Source of the DNA: Meconema thalassinum
Taxonomy: Eukaryota; Arthropoda; Insecta; Orthoptera; Tettigoniidae
Assembly: GCA_946902985.2 (NCBI GenBank)
Contig: OX336391.1
Location: 72,145,947-72,209,946 of the forward strand
DNA length: 64,000 nt
Direction: 5' to 3'
Below, piece by piece: positions 45,793-57,788 of the stretch. The notes under the pieces are model-generated. The model made no database searches. It saw nothing but the letters and a program-made list of their open reading frames with translations, and was not told the origin of the DNA. The translations under genes were made by a program, and so were the position numbers. How positions within the stretch are numbered: the first letter of the stretch is position 1; every line of letters starts with the position of its first letter.

Positions 45793-46277
45793 CAAATTAC
45801 GACCTACCTCATCATCTGATCTCTACCAAATTTTGCAACAATATACATTCATGTGAGAAGCTTTATTTGATCAAGCTACAAGGTCGTCAGTCAATAGTTT
45901 GCATATGGCGGCCATGTGTGTGACAATCGATTCCCCTATCAATTCAAACACGGTGAAAACGAATTGAACGAAATTTGGTACAAAGGTTGCACTAGCAAAG
46001 GGCACCTCAGTGTCAAGTTTTATATCGCCGCCACCTTGACTGAAAGGGAATGGCCTCCACCCAAATATTAAGAGCTTAAATCGCACAACGACCAACCTAA
46101 TAATTTGATCTCTACCAAATTTTTCAACAAAATACCTTTTTGCAGGAAGCATCTTTTGACTGAACTACAAGGTCATCAGCTCAATAGTTTGCAGATAGCG
46201 GCCATGTATGTGTGCAAATCGATTCTCCATATCAATTCAAACACGGTGAACCCGAATTTAATATTGTTTTACAGAGG
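45793..46277. repeat. Family-2 element, right part
   Basis: About 1.7 units with a period of about 284 bp (compare CTACAAGGTCGTCAG at 45,879 with CTACAAGGTCATCAG at 46,163). It ends near CCCGAATTTAATATTG. Confidence 0.75.
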
Positions 46278-46440
46278 TACTGCCCCCAAAAATGAATTAT
46301 TTGGGACTTAAATGAGAATATTTTCCGAGCCCATGATACAGTTTAACATGGCAATATAAACCCTGGAACCTGACAAAACCAGTCGTGTTAGCAAGCGAGA
46401 GCAGGCAGGGAGATTCCGATCACGTGATATTTTGCGCAAT

Positions 46441-46460
46441 AGAAGCTTCTAGAAGCTTCA
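46441..46460. promoter_or_regulatory. Perfect heat-shock element (four alternating pentamers)
   Basis: AGAAGCTTCTAGAAGCTTCA: nGAAn-nTTCn-nGAAn-nTTCn with no mismatch, also an 18-bp perfect palindrome. This is the established HSF-binding consensus. A TATAAATAT lies 37 bp downstream (46,497-46,505) and a near-initiator TCATTG at 46,520. No substantial frame follows, so it may drive a non-coding transcript, belong to an old element, or be chance. Confidence 0.55.
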
Positions 46461-49400
46461 TTTCGACATAGCAACAGTAAATTAGTTACGGAATATTATA
46501 AATATTGTTATAATTTATGTCATTGGACATTAGCCCACAGCCAATGAGGAGAGGTCTTATTGAAGACGGGAATACTTTCAACTATATTATATGGAGAATT
46601 TGTGCATTTAGGCCCCAAGAAGGATATTTTATTCATTGGTAATGAGAAGAAAATTAAAGGAAAATATTACAGATACTTTGAAAGTCGCCGAAAAGACGAA
46701 TTAGGCAGTAATACGCATTACTAAAGTACGCGCTAAATTTCTGGTGGGAAACAGAAATTTTCGACTTGGAAAGGGAAATCCAAGCATCGAGGTTGTTGCA
46801 TCCCCTTCTATCTACGACACATACATTTATCCCCATACCATTTTTTCATCCCGACGCCGAGTTATGAACTGTTCGTCATAGTCTGCCATATGCCGACATA
46901 ACATTCAATAATGAAAAAACTACATACCATAACAAAAGCCACATAGGCTACCACAGGACCCAAAAGTCCTTATTTAGATCCCATTATATATATACCCATG
47001 AGTTACAAGTTTAGTACCACAATCATTAGTTGGCCAAAATAGACATCTGTTTTGTCACTCAGGCGCCGACTTAAACCAATGTACATATCACAATATGTAT
47101 ACACGGGTATCATTACCGACAAGGCTCATAATTATTTTATGTTCTGCGGGGTTCAGCACTGTAGAGTCTACATTAAAACAATCTTGCCCCCACAAACAAT
47201 ATAATATAAATATCCAGCCTTAAGACATATATATATATATATACAGGCAGCCACTACGTCCATGGTCCATAAGTACCTTACGTTTTCTTAGGAGGGTACT
47301 GTACAGTGTACATTAAAACACACCCCCACCCCCTAGGGTCACAATATAAGGTAAATATCAGCCATGGGCATAGGAATGCCAAGTTTTGAAGAAAATAGTA
47401 AACGAACGCCCAATGATTTGCTTCCTTAAAACACTAAATATGCACTTGTGCACACAAACATTTTATACACGTTAAGAGAACATACTCCCCCTGTTAACAG
47501 ATTGCATTACAGTGCTACAACATACAGCTGTGTCTTCCATACAGCAGATTGTCCGGTAGACATTGCCCATTACGCTACCACACGGACATTCAGGCATTTG
47601 CGGAGTACAGTCGAAATAGTACTAACTACACATAAATATCCCTAGTTTATACACCCCGAGGGAACTATTTTTGATCCCCATAGCTTTTCTGCATTTTCCT
47701 GAAGTATGTGGGACTAAACCACGGAAAGTATTTTTCTACGGAAAGGCACACAGGCCCTTACACGCGAATAGGGTCGCAACAGGCCTAAATACATTACCAG
47801 TACTCTATATACAGCAGGCATAGAAGCCCCAGTATTTTTGTTTTCCTATCTTTTGCCCCATTTTATCACGCTTTTATGACAGCGAATTCCCACAAACGTT
47901 CCCCACCTTAAAGAGAAATACTCCGCTTTCCCATTGCATATACAATGACACACTGCAGTCACACCCACACTCTGTCATATACAGGCTATCTCGCATGCCA
48001 ACTTTGCGTACCCGTCACATACTCGTGTCACCAGACGACACGTGCGCTTGACATTCAGCTCGCGCAACGTCAACAAACACCGCCATTTTCGTCAGTAGCT
48101 CACAGAGCTCCTGTCCAATCAGCATAGCACGCAAGTAGACAATACTCCCACAGAGCGCCGTAGTCAATTAGCACAGCGTATTCAGCCCAGCGGTAACCGC
48201 TATCTGACACTCCACATACATACTTCTTATCTCGGTTCTGACGTCACTCATCCTCTACTACACGTGACACAGAGCAGCCATTATTTTCACGGCGATTCAT
48301 CACACGCACGCGCCATTCAAATGCCATTGCGACCGGAACATCTACTTCCCGTAGTATACACTGCCTACCAGGGTAGTCCCATATTTTTATTTGTATTCAC
48401 CCCCTCACACACTACCTACCTAACACAGAGAGCGCATATTTCGCGGCGAAATGACATTATTATCAGTCCTAAACACGGAGCGCAAACATACATACACACC
48501 GTTCTATCTTTTGTCCTTCTTCACAAAACACTTGCCCTTTAATACACCCTCGTAAAGACACCGCCCTCCACTATAGACAGGCACGGGCACTCCCCCACGG
48601 ACGTATAGAGATGAATATCCTTTCCATTTAGATTTTTTATGCTAGACATAACATATTGTTGGTGATACCACTATATTCCAGGCTCGGACGAGATAAATCG
48701 TTCACAGCGGTGGCACAACAATATTCCCGCCACACGCCTCTTACCCCCTCTTGGAGTCTCACGTTACACGCCTACATCTCTTGGGATTTATAGATACAGA
48801 TGACATGTTTAGCATTTATATTTACCCCCCCCCCCCCAATGTTAAGGGTGGCAAGACACACTTTTGCTCCCACACACTTCCGCGTAGCGGATGATATTGT
48901 TTTGAACAATCCCCTACAAGGTGGATTTAGTCCACAAGAGAGGATACTAAATAAACCCCGCAGAGGCGCATTTTAGTTTACATATTCATAGATGATACGA
49001 TTTGTTACGAACAAGACGGCGCACAGAGGTGCAGCCTACTATCTAGGCTCAAAATATTCCCCCCACAGCGACACTCGGCAGTGCCGATACCGATAGATCA
49101 CTCGCGGACACGCATTTTCAGACAGCGCCCGTTATACTTTTGTATCGGGATTTAACCCAGATATATGACAAGCTTTTACCCAATACTGCATATCTTTTAA
49201 GGGCATACTAAAGACAATATGCCACAGGAGGGGAACATTGATCACAGGGTATCCTGATAAATCCCCGTGACCCTTCCAGGAATGTATAGTACAGTGTTCC
49301 TACGTTCAGATGTTCTTTTTTATTCAACTGACCAGTCTTAGTCTATAAGGTATCTAGAGTATAAAAACAGGTTGTGTATTATACAGTGCAGACAGGACAG

Positions 49401-50952
49401 CAGTATACTACGTTGTACGGCCGCAAATGCCACAGATTGCAGCAAATTGATCCAAGCTCAACAATATTCCCCCTATGACACAGCATTTACACTCTACATC
49501 TTACACATAATTCTGCCCGTCCCCTATTAATGCGAGGCACTTGGTGGTCATGCAACCGCCAAGGTGCAGCCTAATATTTTTCGCTCTTGGCTACATGTTA
49601 TTCAACATTTCGGAACTCTAAAACTAACAGCTTAGCGTAAAATAATCACCTGCTAACATGATTGTCTCAGATATTATATTTTTATCCCGCATGCCATTTT
49701 TTACCCTGATAGGGATCTTTAACGTTGCATGCGACAGGAGGTCAGCTATAGCTCATACGTACCCATACCTATTTCAGTACGGACTCTAACATCCTCACTG
49801 TAAACCCAGTTCCTGGCCACTTACAATCCTAACCCTCACCAGTAGAGCGTTCCTTACCTTTAACGCTTGTCCCACATCCACTTAGGACCACAATTCCTTG
49901 GTCCTAATTAACCATCCGATCACCCAACTACTAAAAACTTTAACATGTATACATTCTACCACTAACAAGAGAACACCCTCCCACATCGTCAATTTTACCG
50001 ACCAACATGTCAGGGAATACTCGCAGCTGAAATTAGCTAGCCATCTGAAAGGCATGCGCAACGAGGTGCACTGTGCCAAAACAGTACCCCCCCCCCCCCC
50101 GAATAAATACCACCACCACTCAAACATACACTCGCTTGACACTATAATTATAAGGTTTGTGCACAGAGGTGCACTTTGGAAAATTTGCCGCTATTTTCCT
50201 TGGGAAAATAGGATATCGGTAAGTGTTGACCTGGACGGAGAGCCACCATTGCCCATGACGTAGACTTTGACGAACGACGGAAGGACGACGCGGCGGTGAT
50301 GTACTGCGGGCAAGCGCCGAAGTTGTCGGGTGTACCTAGCCTGTCCCCGACGCTGCGGAGAGCTACACCCATTATGCACTACTGTCAGCAAAGCCCGACT
50401 TTCGGGTGGAACCTTGACGGTCCGACGGGAGAAATAGCCCACTCAGCGTCGGACGGGATATAACATCCACCCAGGGACGACTAAATCTACTAGACTTTTA
50501 GTTAATTTATATGTTAAGTAGTGTCCTTATGGCGGGGGACAATTCTTCCTTTCGAAGGGAGTGAAGCAACACAGCTCGCACCCGGACGTGCGGTGAAGAG
50601 GACACCCACACACTGCGTGACGCACACACCCATGTTGAATCCCACGCCCGCTGAACTTGAATTAAATAAGGAATGTAGGGCAGTGCATTCGACGCCGCCC
50701 ACTTACATGTTGGTTAGCGGACCTCGAGTTTTTTTTCCTGTCGACATTTCGGGTCGTGAGGGCTTGGGCAACCATTACACACGTCACGCAGAAAAAATCC
50801 TGGCGAAATGATCACGATTCACCACCCCTGGCCGAGGTAACGATCACCGATGGTCTCTTTGATCCTACCCCAGGGGGGACGGGACATATTAGTATTGCCT
50901 TGCGGATGCGTCCCAGGGATCCTATGGTCCCTAGCCTATTTCAGGCGTTCCT
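46461..50952. other. C-rich non-coding stretch
   Basis: No recognisable gene. A tandem pair with a period of about 147 bp lies at 47,155-47,370 (TACATTAAAACA followed by CCCCCA). Looser repeats share AATATTCCC..C and GGTGCAGCCTA (48,716, 49,049, 49,463, 49,570). Poly-C runs occur at about 48,826-48,837 and 50,087-50,100. A perfect 9-bp hairpin CTATTTTCC-TTG-GGAAAATAG is at 50,191-50,211. Several frames of 60-120 codons are low-complexity Thr/His/Pro text without domains. It may be an old LTR element. Confidence 0.5.
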
Positions 50953-51050
50953 TTGCGATGATATATGATTTACGATGAGATGCGATTTGCGATATGCGAG
51001 ATGAGAGATGCGATATATGATGTGCGATGATCTGCAATATGCGATAACAC
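50953..51050. repeat. Degenerate GATATGCG/GATGCGAT short tandem repeat
   Basis: About 98 bp of units of 7-10 bp built on GCGAT and GATATGC, strongly strand-asymmetric in purines. Confidence 0.85.
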
Positions 51051-51548
51051 GGTACTTTGAACATACAACCTACACTTATGGAAAGATACACTTACACTGG
51101 AGAGATCGATCATCGATCGGCCTCGGCCTGCGTTATTACGCAGCCGTGTAAGCCGGACAACTCGATACTACGGTATCAACAACATGATTTTTTACCGTTG
51201 CAAGATGCGCCGGCACGAGGTCGCGACAGGCGACGAAATGACGATGCCATACGACGACGACAGTGCGATCTGTCTACAGGACCAATCAAGCGATTAGCAA
51301 TCAGCGTCCTCTTAGTTTTTCATGGCAATTACTAATATGTCCATACTTTGTTTACAGACTGAGCTCCACCATGAGACGCTAGCTGAAGGCACAGAGTGCC
51401 TAGAGATACTATCTCTACCCGTGGCAATGAGTAGCGCCACTATCAGTATGATTTTTTTTCCCAGCTAATAATTTACATTTGTGTTTTTTTTCTCTTCGCA
51501 GCTTACTGTACACATTATTACTTGTGTGGACACCAATTGATACAGGTC
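51051..51548. other. Non-coding spacer
   Basis: Mixed composition; a 92-codon frame (51,057-51,335) has no recognisable features. Confidence 0.45.
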
Positions 51549-51975
51549 TTCAGTGGCGTAGTCGGTAGCATGCTGAACTGCTGTGCCCAAGATAGCGGGT
51601 TCAAACCCGACCGAAGTCGTCGGATTTTCAAGAGCGTTAAAAATCCTTCAGTATGCCTTCCTTCGGAGGGGAAGTAAAGCCGGCGGTCCCATGTCATAGA
51701 TTTATGGCATGTAAAAGATCCTTTCACAGACTAAACTTGTGTAAAGCAAAATTTGTTAGGTTAGATTTCGTCAGAACGCTCTATCAAAGTTCCAACGTTC
51801 ACCACTAGGTATCATTGCTATCTGGTGGTGAAAGTTGGAACTACTTGAAATTGAACGGAACTTGTAGCTCGCCCTTTAGTGTGTCCGCTGGAAGCAGCTA
51901 CAAACTTAGGCGAGCCGAACATGTGATCGGACACTCCCGGCACTAAAAGCCATACGATAAATAAAAATAAAAAAC
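51549..51975 (+). mobile_element. Second tRNA-derived SINE with strong hairpin
   Basis: The head is TGGCGTAGTCGGTAGCATG (box A) with box B GGGTTCAAACCC at 51,598-51,609. The body contains the GGCATGTAAAAGATCC phrase (51,707-51,722). The 3' part has an 18-bp inverted repeat with one mismatch (51,788-51,805 and 51,825-51,842) around a 19-nt loop. The tail is AAATAAAAATAAAA. Transcribed, when active, by pol III. I found no exact target duplication, so the ends are approximate. Confidence 0.8.
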
Positions 51976-53680
51976 CAGGATGACAAATACTAATCACTAT
52001 ATGTCTTCCAGGACCATGAAGCAGCTAGCCAGCGGGATAACTTTACACCTCCATTCTCATTTCTCTCTTTCCCCACAGGTGGCGCTTTTGTATATAGTCC
52101 CATGTATATATCTTGCCCACGCCCTGACACGCGCTCGTCGCACCCTCTCCCACACACACAGAGCTAACACCCCCCAGCTCTCACACCATTTCCTCACACT
52201 GGTTTTCACGGTAACTCACAGTATCTCCGTCCCACGGTTAGGGATAATTGTGGGATATCCACTCCCGCTGGACGGATCCAAAAGGCACCTATAATGAGAG
52301 GTGTTATACGGTAGCGAGGATCGTGCCCATAGACTGTAAGGGACAATCTTCCATACTAAGATGGAACGTCCACCCACAGGGGACGATCCATAGAGGTTTA
52401 GTTTATATACGTTGGCCATAGCTTAGTTATGGAGTAAGTTAATTTTAGCGACTCGAGCTTAAGCTACAGGGCACAGGTTTCTATTTGTAAAGGTAAACTA
52501 GATGGATTATATTGATCATGCGACAATTGTAGAAGTATATATTAGTGCTCAGGCACAGAGGATTTTCATGCGATTACGGCCGATATGACAAGGCCAACAC
52601 CATTCAAAGAATTTAAGTCTAAACACTGTTTTCATGTCACACAAAACACGATTGTTACTATTATACATTATTTTCGTTTTCCTTTCCTTTCTTCTAAAGT
52701 TTAACTTGTAAAAATGCCTCCTTTCTCCCCCACACAATAAACAAATTTTTCTTACCCCCTTAACTTACAAACCGAGGCATTTCTTTTCCTTTTTTCTCCT
52801 GTCTCTGTTCTTTTACATTGTTCATTTTGTGTATTTTAGCTACCCAAGGGCACTTTTTCATCCCGTCCAGGATTGAAGGGACGGAGGGTACGCTAGACCC
52901 TACCGATGTATTTTTCCCCTTGGGATAGCTCACATTGTTTGTATTACTGATTATATAGGGTCAAAATACCCGACATGTGTATTTCACCGATGATAATGTC
53001 ACCATGGTTTATTTTTGTTGTTGATTGTGTTTCATGTTGTACCATGTTTTGAATAATGTCCATTTGTATGTGCCAAGGGCACCGAAGCTGTAATGATGAA
53101 CGTAATATGTGATTGAATTATTGTCCCCCCCCCCAAACCAACACACCTACACATGATCGCTGCACACGAACCGGAGGCAAACACATTATACGAGGCACTT
53201 TCCTCAAGATTCGCCCCACTCTTCTGTCTACGCTACACCCCACCTATCCTTCTACGAAATTTTTATTTCTTCACCTCACCTCACGCGGGGATAACCTCAC
53301 ATCCCTACATATGTCACCACCTTCTTTCTGAAGGGATCTAATACAAGAGCAGAAGAAACCGAGAGAAGAAAAGAAGAGAGAAGACATTTGAAGAAAGAAG
53401 CAAATGACCCTTCACACACACACACACACACTCAAGACAAACTACCCCTACGGCCTAGTCTTCGTCCCGTCGTCGAGGACGATGACTAGCTCCGTCGAAG
53501 GAGTTGTTGCATCCGGGGGATGCACCCTCATCCCCTTCTATCTACGACACATACATATATCCCCAAACAAACGCCTTCGGAATAAATTATAAAATTCTAC
53601 TACACATCTAAGCCTAATACTTCTGCAACAACCTCCAATAACCCCGCCACTTGAACTTCATCGACCCGGCCAACTCCTCA
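51976..53680. other. Non-coding stretch
   Basis: No recognised gene. It contains a short (CA)n at about 53,416-53,431 and a C-run at about 53,125. A 37-bp word (53,529-53,565, CATCCCCTTCTATCTACGAC and onward) is also present at 46,799-46,835. Confidence 0.45.
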
Positions 53681-53725
53681 CATCCTGTGAAATGTGCAAT
53701 TGTGCACACTCGACACTCAAAAGGC

Positions 53726-53824
53726 TATAAAGCTGTAGAGGTGAGGTAACTCGGGGTCAGTCTTCGTCAGTGTCACCTTGTGCCAGACCGCTGCCGAGAG
53801 CCGCTCCGACGACCGCCGGAGGGT
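53726..53824 (+). promoter_or_regulatory. Candidate core promoter with splice donor
   Basis: TATAAA at 53,726-53,731, initiator TCAGTC at 53,757-53,762 (A at 53,759, so TATA lies at -33), an AGACC that fits the DPE pattern at +27, then a consensus splice donor AGG/GTAAGT with GT at 53,823-53,824. The set matches insect pol II core promoters and could be the U3/R of an LTR. No downstream coding sequence is identified. Confidence 0.5.
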
Positions 53825-54896
53825 AAGTGTCTAAGCGATTACAACTCCTCACACAGACATCCACACGTCTACTACCTAGTGCTTGGATTGTAATAAGCAT
53901 CTGATTTATTAACTGCTGCTGCCAATTCTAGGAGTACTTCAAGTCAAAAGTACCCATTAAACTCAGACATATTAGAAGCAACTGGTATTTTAGTTCATTG
54001 CTTTAATTGTTAAGATCCTGCCCTTCATCCCTCGTCCCGGTAGGATCCAGGTAACACTTAGTTAATTGTTTCGTGGCGCCCGCAGCCAGCCACTCGTCTA
54101 CGTCACACTGCGTGTCTTGCTTATTAGTGCGAGCCGCCCGCTGCCCACGTTAGCAGTATTCCAAACAGCAGCTCAGCTGTTCAGAGCTTCCAGCACCAAA
54201 CTGCCCCTAATCCCGAAATCGCATCCTCGAACTACCCAATCAAACAGTACATTTGGGAGTTCTCCTTTCGAGCCGCTTCCACGCTCTCTAACCAGTCCGT
54301 AACCAACACCTCTTACACTCGAGTTCCAAGCAGCCCCCAGGTACTCATATTTCATCCCCCCAAATATTACATTGTGGAGGGTACCCTCTCAGGTCCCCTA
54401 CACGGTTCTTTATCCTAGGGACTTTCAAGAGTGTAGAGGTGTTTACCGGGGTAACCGAAGTCCCGAACGCTTTGTCTGAGTACGGTATTGAGACTACTCG
54501 TGGAGACAGCGCGATCGCAGGGTCGATAGTGGAGATCCCCGTGCTTGTAAACTAGGCGAAGTTTGCAAGATTCTTAATATTGCCTTTGCTCATATATAGT
54601 TGAGAATAGACTTCAGCCAAATGAACAGTTATATAGTACAGTATGAATACTATTATTTGTTGAAATTTAAGCGTCACACTGATAGAATTTTTAAAAGATA
54701 TTGACTTGTTAAAAGTGTATTAGAAAAGTGACGGACGCAGAAGCTGTAAAGCATTTTAGTTGGAACGAGACAGCAGTGAACACAGTCCATGTGAGTAACT
54801 GAGTTTTAACCTTCACATTGGAGCAGCATACAAACATTTTCATTATGACTGCTAAAAAGAGCTTATAAGGAGTAAGCTAACATGGAAGATGAAGTT
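53825..54896. other. Possible LTR/leader segment with TGGCGCCC
   Basis: TGGCGCCC at 54,075-54,082 on + is the start of the tRNA-Lys-type primer-binding site used by several retroelements; with the promoter-like block 350 bp upstream it could mark an LTR-leader boundary. The 54,066-54,302 frame (Pro/Ser/Thr-rich, 78 codons) is not recognisable. No second LTR copy is seen in the window. Confidence 0.3.
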
Positions 54897-54898
54897 CA

Positions 54899-55096
54899 AC
54901 TTAAAGAAATAAACCTCGTTATGACTGGCAGAGGTAAAAATGATAAACAATATAACAATTTATAACTTCAAGAAATAAGCCTCTTAATGACTGGCAGAGG
55001 TAAAAATGATTAACAATGCAACAATTAATAACTTCAAAAAATAAACCTCTTAATAACAGGCAGAGGTAAAAATGATTAACAATATAACAATTTATA
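54899..55096. repeat. Three 66-bp tandem repeats
   Basis: Copies start at 54,899, 54,964 and 55,030. Each has AACTTMAARAAATAARCCTC, a GGCAGAGG that can pair with the CCTC, and AATGATWAACAATRYAACAA. Only a few differences between copies. Confidence 0.95.
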
Positions 55097-55590
55097 ATCT
55101 AACAATTGTGAGGGTCTGGCAAGCAGAAGCCCTAGATAATAAAAGGTTTATACAATTCAAATTTAAGAGCTCGTAGATGTTGGACAACTTATCCTCAATG
55201 GTTCCTGATTTGCGGTTGTACTTATTTCATTGGTCCATGAAAGTGGCAAGGAGGTGGCCGTGGCTTACACAAAAAGCCCCTGTTAGGCCATCCAATATCT
55301 CGACGATCCTCCAGTGTAGGCAGATTAGAGTTCTCACAAGAACTCAGTAGTCGTTCAGTGAGGCGGCAGTGGCCACCCGCATCACAGCCAGAGAAACAGT
55401 GGTAATTTTGCCTCGACCACAAAACAGGCCAAGAATCCCAGGTAGGGATTCTAGATGATGTTAAAGGAAGAACTTCCTCCTCGAGTTGAGGGGACTGGTA
55501 AAATCTTGAATTGACGCCTAATAAATTCACGTCGAGTCTAGGACCATGGCCCACCAGAGTCCCAGGCGGGATCCCTGTAGAATCCAGCAG
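55097..55590. other. Non-coding spacer
   Basis: No recognised gene; the 110-codon minus frame at 55,222-55,554 shows no domain. It may be 3' or LTR sequence of the BEL element that ends at 56,069. Confidence 0.4.
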
Positions 55591-55659
55591 ATTCAGAATG
55601 ACGATTCAGGAATGCCAATTCAGGAGTGACAATTCAGGAATGACCATCCGGGAAAGCTC
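55591..55659. repeat. 14-bp minisatellite, about five units
   Basis: Units ATTCAGGAATGACN start at 55,591, 55,604, 55,618, 55,632 and (degenerate) 55,646. Confidence 0.9.
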
Positions 55660-56068
55660 ACTCGTAATATATATCCGAAATGAAGTCACAGGATGAAACG
55701 TCACCAAGACAGGGAGGGAGAACCAACATGTCAATCACCGGTCCGACACGGAGAACGCCCAGTTGACCCTCAGTGGAGATGAACCATTCCAGATTCAAAC
55801 TTTGGAAAGTGCGGTAGTGCTCTACAACATTCCGAGCAGAAGGTAAGTACATTCAACAAAATAAGTAATTAAATACACATGGCATGTTTTATATATATAA
55901 CCGTGATCCCACTGCATGAAAGAAAACTAACAACAGGATAATGGGGCAGGCAAAAATAGAGTATTTCACACCCGAAGGGAAATACACAAAAATCACAAAC
56001 CAAGCTATTCGCAAAAGCGAACATCCTGAGAGGGGCGGGAGAAAAGATGCAGTGAGAAAAAACAGGAG

Positions 56069-56844
56069 CTAGACTCCGTGTGGTAAAGGAGCAATCATTG
56101 TGATTGGCCTAAGAAAATGACCGATAGAAGTCTTAATCTTCACCACGCAGACCCTACCATCTCTGCCGGGAAAACACTCAACAATCCTACCAATATTCCA
56201 CACAAGGGGAGGACTGGGATCTTTCAAAAGCACCAAGTCCCCTACTTGGAGGTTAGAACAAGTAACACGCCATTTGTTTCGTTGTTGAAGCAAACTGAGG
56301 TATTCCAATCTCCAGCGCCGCCAAAAATTTTGCGCCAAGAAATAGCTAAAGAAGATTCAGAATTAGAATATAATAAGGGGCAGTCAATGGACCACCAATA
56401 TGAAAATGACCCGGCTTTAATGGCAGAAGATCTGAAGGGTCATTAGATAAGGGAGATAAAGGGCGAGAATTAATTATGCCCTCAATAAAAATAATTAAGG
56501 AATTAAATTCTTCATGAGAAAGGGGGTGCGGCCACATACTCGTATAAGGTGCTTTTTGGTGAGTTTAACACAAGACTCCCAACGCCCACCTTGATGAGGT
56601 GCATAAGGGGGAATAAAGTGCCACTTGAAATTTCGCTGGTGAGCATAATCAGTAATCTTTTCTAACGCTGAATTATGAGTAAGAGCTCTCTTAATTTGTT
56701 CAAAAGCTCCGACAAAATTTTTGTATTATCCGAAAATACTTCTGAAGAAAGACTTCGGTGGGCAGAAAATCTGCCAAAAGCTGCCAAAAAGTAAGCAGTA
56801 GAGGCATTGGTAACCAGTTCTAAGGGAACTGCACCGGTAACCAT
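56069..56844 (-). pseudogene. BEL integrase core and C-terminus, in pieces
   Basis: 56,844-56,662 has AVPLELVTNASTAYFLAAFG and VFSDN with the second catalytic Asp. 56,537-56,346 has [20 protein letters not shown] and [10 protein letters not shown]. 56,338-56,069 has WRRWRLEYLSLLQQRNKW and LVLLKDPSPPLVWNIGRIVE, the C-terminal module, ending in a stop at 56,069-56,071. Confidence 0.88.
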
Positions 56845-57785
56845 GCATACAAAAAGCGAAATATATAGTTTTCCAGAAACACATTTGTTAGCTTCAGGGG
56901 ATTTTTTTTATAAACAAAGGGACCGGAATAATCCACTCCCGTAAAGGTAAAAGGTCTTGCAGGTGCAGATCGAAACGTGGGAAGATCACCCATGAGCAGA
57001 GTGGTAACTTTAAGGCTGGATTTAAAACATGGAATACACTTCCGGATAACAGAGGGGACTTCATGCACTGCATTTATGGGCCAATACCTTTCACGAATGA
57101 CAGAAAGTAATGTGCGAGTGCCAGCATGAAGATGCTGATAATGATATTGGCGAATAATTAAAGAGGTGGCATAATGCTTTGAGGGAAGAATAATTGGATG
57201 TTTCTTATCCTCAGAAAGTTCAGATAAAGATAAACGTCCTCCTACTCTTAGCAAACCATCAGCATTCAAAAAAGGGGCAAGTGAGTAAAGCCTACTCGAT
57301 TTCTTAAGTGATTGACCTTGGAACGAGATCTGACATTCTTCAGAAAATATCTCCCTTTGAGTAAGCCATAGCTCTTTTATAGTGGCTAAACCTAGCTCAG
57401 AAAGGTTTAAATATGGTTTAGGAACAAGGGGTTGATCTACAACAAAATATTTACATCGAAGTAGATAAGCCATAACCCTTACCAATTTATGGAAATAGGA
57501 ATATCGCTGCAAAAGAAGGGGAGAGTTGGAAACGAGTAGAGAGGATCCAGTGATCTTCCCAGCATCCGGCAAATCTGATAATTCAGGAAGGGGAAACTTT
57601 GGCCGAGTGGAAGGCACATGCAGAAGCCAAGGGGGACCGTGCCAATATAATTTCAGGTTAGCCAACATGCGAGGGGAACACCCTCGAGAAATGACATCTG
57701 CAGGATTCTCCTTGCCAGATACATGATGCCATTGTTCAAAATTAGATAACTGTTGAATTTTAGATACTCTATTTCCTGCAAACAC
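56820..57785 (-). pseudogene. BEL RNase H end and integrase N-terminal half
   Basis: 321 codons, the longest intact piece of this element. QWHHVSGKENPADVISRG ends RNase H. LRVGGRL and the HHCC-type zinc domain follow (QYHYQHLHAG, IRKCIPC). PARPFTFTGVDYSGPF holds the first catalytic Asp of the integrase. A frameshift near 56,900 cuts it off from the rest. Confidence 0.9.
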
Positions 57786-57788
57786 CTG

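Noticed and set aside
54066..54302. 78-codon Pro/Ser-rich frame as a gag start after the TGGCGCCC motif
   Set aside because: No capsid features and another frame is equally open; insufficient support.
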